DNA of 21,135 nucleotides from IMG/VR virus record IMGVR_UViG_3300013103_000073, positions 1-21,135 of that record. One strand, 5' to 3'. Source of the DNA: a virus. A program made the position numbers and the translations under genes. Shown here one piece after another: positions 20,849 through 21,135 of the stretch (the first letter of the stretch is position 1; each line of letters starts with the position of its first letter). The notes beneath the pieces are model-generated. The model had not been told where the DNA came from. It searched no databases and worked only from the letters and a program-made list of their open reading frames with translations.

Positions 20849-21135
20849 ATGACCTCACTCAAAACTCAAAAAGAAATGGTCGAATACCTGAATGTATTAA
20901 GAATCGAAAATGGCAAGAAACCCTTGAAAAACTGCCGGGCCTCTAAAAAGGAAGTTCGGCTTTGGATCCTGAAAGAAACGAATGAAAAACTTGAAAGGGC
21001 CGAGACCGAGTCTGAGAAAGTTGAAACTGAAACGACCGAGGCTGAGAAAATTGAAAAGGCCGAAGTTGAAACTGAGACCGAGACTGAAACTGAAGCCGAA
21101 GTTAATGCCGAGACCGAGACCGAGACCGAGACCGA
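20849..21135 (+). CDS. Partial protein with Glu/Thr low-complexity repeats, cut by window edge
   Basis: The ATG at 20849 has AAGGAG six bases upstream. About 95 codons are visible and the frame is open at the right edge. Residues 1-50 look like a compact, basic helical domain (MTSLKTQKEMVEYLNVLRIE ... KEVRLWILKETNEKL). From about residue 51 the protein becomes a highly acidic Glu/Thr string, ending in ETETETET encoded by exact GAGACC repeats. The basic head with acidic tail suggests a DNA- or protein-binding domain on a flexible arm, but no family is recognised. It has its own promoter, copy 2 of the duplicated control region. Length and function beyond the edge are unknown. Confidence 0.6.
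   Translation, partial: MTSLKTQKEMVEYLNVLRIENGKKPLKNCRASKKEVRLWILKETNEKLERAETESEKVETETTEAEKIEKAEVETETETETEAEVNAETETETET
21110..21135. repeat. (GAGACC)n tandem hexamer repeat reaching the window edge
   Basis: At least four exact GAGACC units end the window, each encoding Glu-Thr. Related GAGACCGAG and GAAACTGA variants begin near 21000. Unit length keeps the frame, so copy number can vary without breaking the gene. Confidence 0.8.

Noticed and set aside
21000-21135. CRISPR-like repeat array at the right edge
   Set aside because: The repeats are short in-frame hexamers inside a coding frame, without unique spacers.

Overview
The window is the structural and packaging half of a tailed bacteriophage with a long non-contractile tail (siphovirus), or of a prophage of that type. 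Its early/replication end is included on the right. The basis is the gene order, which is the classic HK97-type module: small terminase, large terminase, portal, prohead protease, major capsid, head-tail connector, HK97 gp10-like neck protein, tail terminator, major tail protein, tail assembly chaperone with frameshift, tape measure, then minor tail and adhesion proteins. All of these lie on the minus strand. No integrase, lysis gene, tRNA or CRISPR array is visible, so lytic and prophage states cannot be told apart. The DNA is AT-rich with compact ribosome-binding sites. The host is not identifiable; two strong sigma-54-type sites and IHF-type sites only hint at a proteobacterium-like host.

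Layout, following minus-strand transcription from right to left. A primase/helicase-like replication protein (19478-17214) has its own sigma-70 promoter. Next comes a 687-bp gene-free block (16527-17213) packed with repeats, IHF-like sites, an 18-bp TA run and two rightward sigma-54-like promoters. A small orphan and a PDDEXK-type nuclease follow (16526-15713). A strong late promoter (15549-15577) then opens the packaging and virion operon (15541 to 1). That operon ends in a propeller-bearing tail protein and a cut-off repeat protein at the left edge. On the far right, divergently transcribed on the plus strand, lie a DUF2786-type gene, a small Cys-containing orphan and a cut-off Glu/Thr-repeat protein. 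The first and third of these are driven by near-identical duplicated promoters.

How it works together: the terminase subunits pump DNA through the portal (here fused to a MuF-type domain) into a shell built from the capsid protein. That shell is matured by a protease carrying a long helical tail. Connector, neck and terminator proteins join it to a tail whose tube protein and tape measure are assembled with the help of G/GT-type chaperones. Matching hairpins directly follow the capsid and major tail genes and may tune expression of the genes after them.

The most interesting part is the gene-free block at 16527-17213. It combines a four-copy 24-bp repeat, GACAC-type iterons, an AT-only tract, two near-consensus sigma-54 promoters that face no gene, and structured RNA potential next to the replication gene. 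It may be a phage origin with sigma-54-driven noncoding transcripts; this is inference.
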